Positions 6,174 to 8,543 of a stretch of DNA of 8,543 bases are shown piece by piece. Under the pieces are notes generated by a model. The model was given only the letters and a program-made list of their open reading frames with translations. It did no database searches and was not told the DNA's origin. Position 1 is the first letter of the stretch, and every line of letters begins with the position of its first letter. Both the position numbers and the translations under genes were made by a program. The DNA comes from an uncultured Micrococcales bacterium (GTDB taxonomy: Bacteria; Actinomycetota; Actinomycetes; Actinomycetales; Microbacteriaceae). Location of the stretch: NCBI GenBank assembly GCA_903820955.1, contig CAIJJH010000159.1:1-8543 (forward strand), written 5' to 3'.

Positions 6174-8543
6174 CTAGTTACCAGACGCCGCCAAGGCCGC
6201 ATCGATAGCCGCCGTCAACTTAGCCTCGGCCTTGCCATAAGCCGCCCAATCGCCCGCTGCCAGCGCTGCCGCCTTTTCGGCCATGGCCGACTTTGCGGCG
6301 TTTAGAGCCGAGGTCAGTGCCGCGTTTGTCTTGCCCGGAGTGACCGGAGTCGTTGTGCCACCGCCGGTACTTGAACCACCGAAGAGCGAGGTCAGAGCGC
6401 CGTCAAGGGTGTCCTCGAAGGCGATCTTGTCGCCGAAGGCAACCAAAACCTTCTTCAAGAGTGGGAACGAAGTCGCACCCGTCGACTGGATGTAGACCGG
6501 TTGCACGTAGAGCAAGCCGCCGCCGACCGGCAGGGTAAGCAGGTTGCCGTTAAGCACCTTTGTCGAACCCTGGCTCAACAAGTTCAAGAGCCGCGAAACA
6601 TCGGGGTCCACGCTGAACGAGTTCTGCACCTGACCCGGACCGGGGACAATGGTGTCGCTCGGCAGCTGAAGCAGACGTAATTTTCCGTAGTTTGGCGAAA
6701 CCACACCGGGCATGCTACCCGCATCCGAGTCGACCATCAGATAACCGGTCAAAACGTTTCGCGAAGACTCACCCGTCGACCTTGGGATAAAGGTTGAATA
6801 CAGCGAGAAGCTGGGTTTCGTCTGATTCGGCGCCTGCATGGTCATGTAATAAGGCGGTTGGGTGGCGCCGGCAGCGTTGGTCGGGTCACCGGGGGTCATC
6901 CATGCGTCCTGTTGAGAGTAGAAGGACCCGGGATCGGTCACGTGGTACTGCCCCAAAATCGCACGCTGAACCTTGAACAGGTCGGCGGGGTATCGAACGT
7001 GGCTGATCAGCTGAGCCGACATCTTGCTCACCGGCAAGATCGTGTTTGGGAATACCTTCTGCCAGGTTTTCAAAATCGGGTCGGTGGTGTCCCACGCGTA
7101 CAGCTTGACGCTGCCGTCGTAGGCATCGACCGTGGCCTTAACCGAGTTGCGAATGTAGTTGATGTTTTCTCCATCGAAGGCACCCTGTGAATCTGAGATT
7201 GCGTTACCGAAGTTTTCGGCTCGCGAGTAGGGGTAACGGCTCGAGGTGGTGTAACCATCGATGATCCACTTGATCCGGCCATCGACTACGGCTGGGTATG
7301 GATCAGAGTCGAGAGTCAGGTACGGAGCGACCGCAGCCACGCGTGCGGCCGGGTCACGGTTGTAGAGAATCTGCGAAGAATTGTTGATCGAGTCGCTTAG
7401 CAACAGCTGCTCGCTACCAAACTTGATCGCGTACGCGAGGCGGGTGTAGAGGTTGTCTAGCTTCGGCCCACCATTGCCGTCGAAAGTCGTGTAGGTCTGC
7501 TCCGCGCCGTTCTTGCCGCCCGGGTAGTCGAGCTCCTTAGGGGTGGAACCCGCCGGAGAACCGACGATCGAGTACTGTGGCGACTTTTCGCCGAAATAAA
7601 CGCGTGGTTCGTACTTACCCAGGAGTCCGATCGAGGGAATGCCCGATTGAAGGAACTTTGGCTGGCCATCAGCCGTGCGCTGATTGCCATAGGCGGCCAC
7701 CATGCCGTAACCGTGGGTGTAAACCAGCGTGTTGTTGAACCAGGACTGCGATGAACCGAGTCCGCTCTGGTTAAGTTCACGAACGGCTACGACGGTATCT
7801 TGAGTTTTTCCGTCGATTTGGTAGCGGTCGACGTCCAACAGGTTTCCGAAGCCGTAGTACTGGCGGTACTGCTCCAGTTGCCTGAACGACTCGCTGACCA
7901 ACGATGGGTCAAGGATTCGAATGTTAGCCGTGGTGTCGGCGTCCTTGCGGAGGTCGGCAGCGGTGGCCTTGGTCTTGGCGTTATAAGCAATCGTGTCGAC
8001 GCCTTCGATGCCGTAGGCAAGGCGAGTTGCGTCGATGTTGCGCTTGATGAACTGTGCTTCGAGAGTTCGCTCGTTAGGCACCACCTGGAAGCTCTGGACG
8101 ATCCACGGGTAGACGCCCTGGAGGAGCAAGCCAGACACGATCATCAGCGAGGTGCCGATGATCGGCAGGCGCCATCGGCCCATAAACGCGGTGAGGACGA
8201 AGAGCAGAGCCACGACACCAGCGATCATCGCCATGATCTGCAAACCGGGAATCGTGGCGTTCACGTCGCTGTAGGTGGCTCCGGTGTAGAGCCCGGAGGG
8301 GCTGGTCATGCTGTGATACTGGTCGAGCCAAAGGTCGCCGCCCAGTGCCGCAAAGAACAGCGCAATGTTGACGCCAATCTGAATTTGAGCGCCTTTGGCG
8401 ATGGTCGCCTTGCGACCGTTGAACGAGATCGCACCGTTGTAGAGGTGAATGACCAAAACCAGGAAGCTGCTGATGCCAAACATCGCGGTCGCGTACCCGA
8501 GCGAAGCCGAAAGGAACGGAAGGGTGAATAGATAAAAACCTGC
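6174..8543 (-). CDS. UPF0182 family large membrane protein, N-terminus outside the window
   Basis: The frame is open to the right edge of the window, so the gene is partial at its 5' end; 789 residues are visible of a family that usually runs to about 900-1000. The internal ATG at 8481-8483 is not the start, since upstream codons continue a hydrophobic helix (FYLFTLPFLSASLGYATAMF). Visible membrane segments are about residues 3-35, 54-73, 101-122 and 126-149, the last of the seven or so helices expected. A large extracellular region follows with family landmarks: NIRILDPSLVSESFRQLEQYRQYYGF, LDVDRYQIDG and WFNNTLVYTHGYG. The C-terminus has a Gly/Thr/Pro linker (722-739) and then an Ala/Lys-rich helix with GDWAAYGKAEAKL. 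The biochemical function of the family is unknown. The stop is TAG (6174-6176). The gene lies directly upstream of tRNA-fMet. Confidence 0.93.
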   Translation of the reverse strand, partial: AGFYLFTLPFLSASLGYATAMFGISSFLVLVIHLYNGAISFNGRKATIAKGAQIQIGVNIALFFAALGGDLWLDQYHSMTSPSGLYTGATYSDVNATIPGLQIMAMIAGVVALLFVLTAFMGRWRLPIIGTSLMIVSGLLLQGVYPWIVQSFQVVPNERTLEAQFIKRNIDATRLAYGIEGVDTIAYNAKTKATAADLRKDADTTANIRILDPSLVSESFRQLEQYRQYYGFGNLLDVDRYQIDGKTQDTVVAVRELNQSGLGSSQSWFNNTLVYTHGYGMVAAYGNQRTADGQPKFLQSGIPSIGLLGKYEPRVYFGEKSPQYSIVGSPAGSTPKELDYPGGKNGAEQTYTTFDGNGGPKLDNLYTRLAYAIKFGSEQLLLSDSINNSSQILYNRDPAARVAAVAPYLTLDSDPYPAVVDGRIKWIIDGYTTSSRYPYSRAENFGNAISDSQGAFDGENINYIRNSVKATVDAYDGSVKLYAWDTTDPILKTWQKVFPNTILPVSKMSAQLISHVRYPADLFKVQRAILGQYHVTDPGSFYSQQDAWMTPGDPTNAAGATQPPYYMTMQAPNQTKPSFSLYSTFIPRSTGESSRNVLTGYLMVDSDAGSMPGVVSPNYGKLRLLQLPSDTIVPGPGQVQNSFSVDPDVSRLLNLLSQGSTKVLNGNLLTLPVGGGLLYVQPVYIQSTGATSFPLLKKVLVAFGDKIAFEDTLDGALTSLFGGSSTGGGTTTPVTPGKTNAALTSALNAAKSAMAEKAAALAAGDWAAYGKAEAKLTAAIDAALAASGN

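Noticed and set aside
6283..6495. Alternating Gly/Thr/Pro and Ala-rich coding near the UPF0182 end, considered as a tandem repeat or separate small gene.
   Set aside because: It is the normal linker and helical tail of UPF0182 proteins; no true repeat unit was seen.
7800..8531. 243-codon plus-strand open frame opposite UPF0182.
   Set aside because: The opposite strand carries recognisable UPF0182 sequence throughout; the antisense product is charged, low in motifs and unlike a real protein.
1..8543. Search for CRISPR repeats, transposase genes, attachment sites next to the tRNA, toxin-antitoxin or defence genes.
   Set aside because: No regularly spaced repeats, no recombinase or transposase motifs and no duplicated tRNA 3' end were seen; all space is taken by housekeeping or envelope genes.

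Overview
The window is an ordinary, gene-dense stretch of an actinobacterial chromosome. It has moderately high GC, three GTG starts, very short intergenic gaps, and two families that are essentially actinobacterial (UPF0182 and DUF3039). The murI-rph-rdgB order and the protein sequences suggest a small-genome Microbacteriaceae relative, for example a freshwater 'Luna'-type lineage. That placement is inference by eye, not a search result.

Layout. All genes except the first are on the minus strand. From the right edge, in transcription order: a large membrane protein of the UPF0182 family (its N-terminus lies beyond the window); the initiator tRNA tRNA-fMet followed by a strong hairpin terminator; a small secreted protein with a PKD-like motif; a membrane-anchored HtrA-type serine protease with a PDZ domain; then a tightly packed run of an ACT-domain malic enzyme, a DUF3039 protein, glutamate racemase (murI), RNase PH (rph) and the dITP/XTP pyrophosphatase (rdgB). 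At the left edge the 3' end of a DedA-family membrane gene, on the plus strand, runs into rdgB tail to tail and overlaps it by 42 bp.

How the genes work together. The five-gene run looks like one operon: malic enzyme/DUF3039 share a GTGA overlap, DUF3039/murI are 10 nt apart, murI/rph 13 nt apart, and rph/rdgB share an ATGA overlap. It combines central carbon metabolism (malate to pyruvate), cell-wall D-glutamate supply, RNA 3'-end trimming and nucleotide-pool cleaning. The right half carries envelope functions (UPF0182, PKD protein, HtrA) around the initiator tRNA.

No gene-free stretch exceeds 300 bases. I found no mobile element, CRISPR array, phage gene or defence system, and nothing I would call a new system. 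The most useful second looks are substitutions at family-conserved positions in the DedA fragment and RdgB, the uncharacterised secreted PKD protein beside htrA, the DUF3039 gene embedded in the operon, and the overlapping convergent 3' ends.
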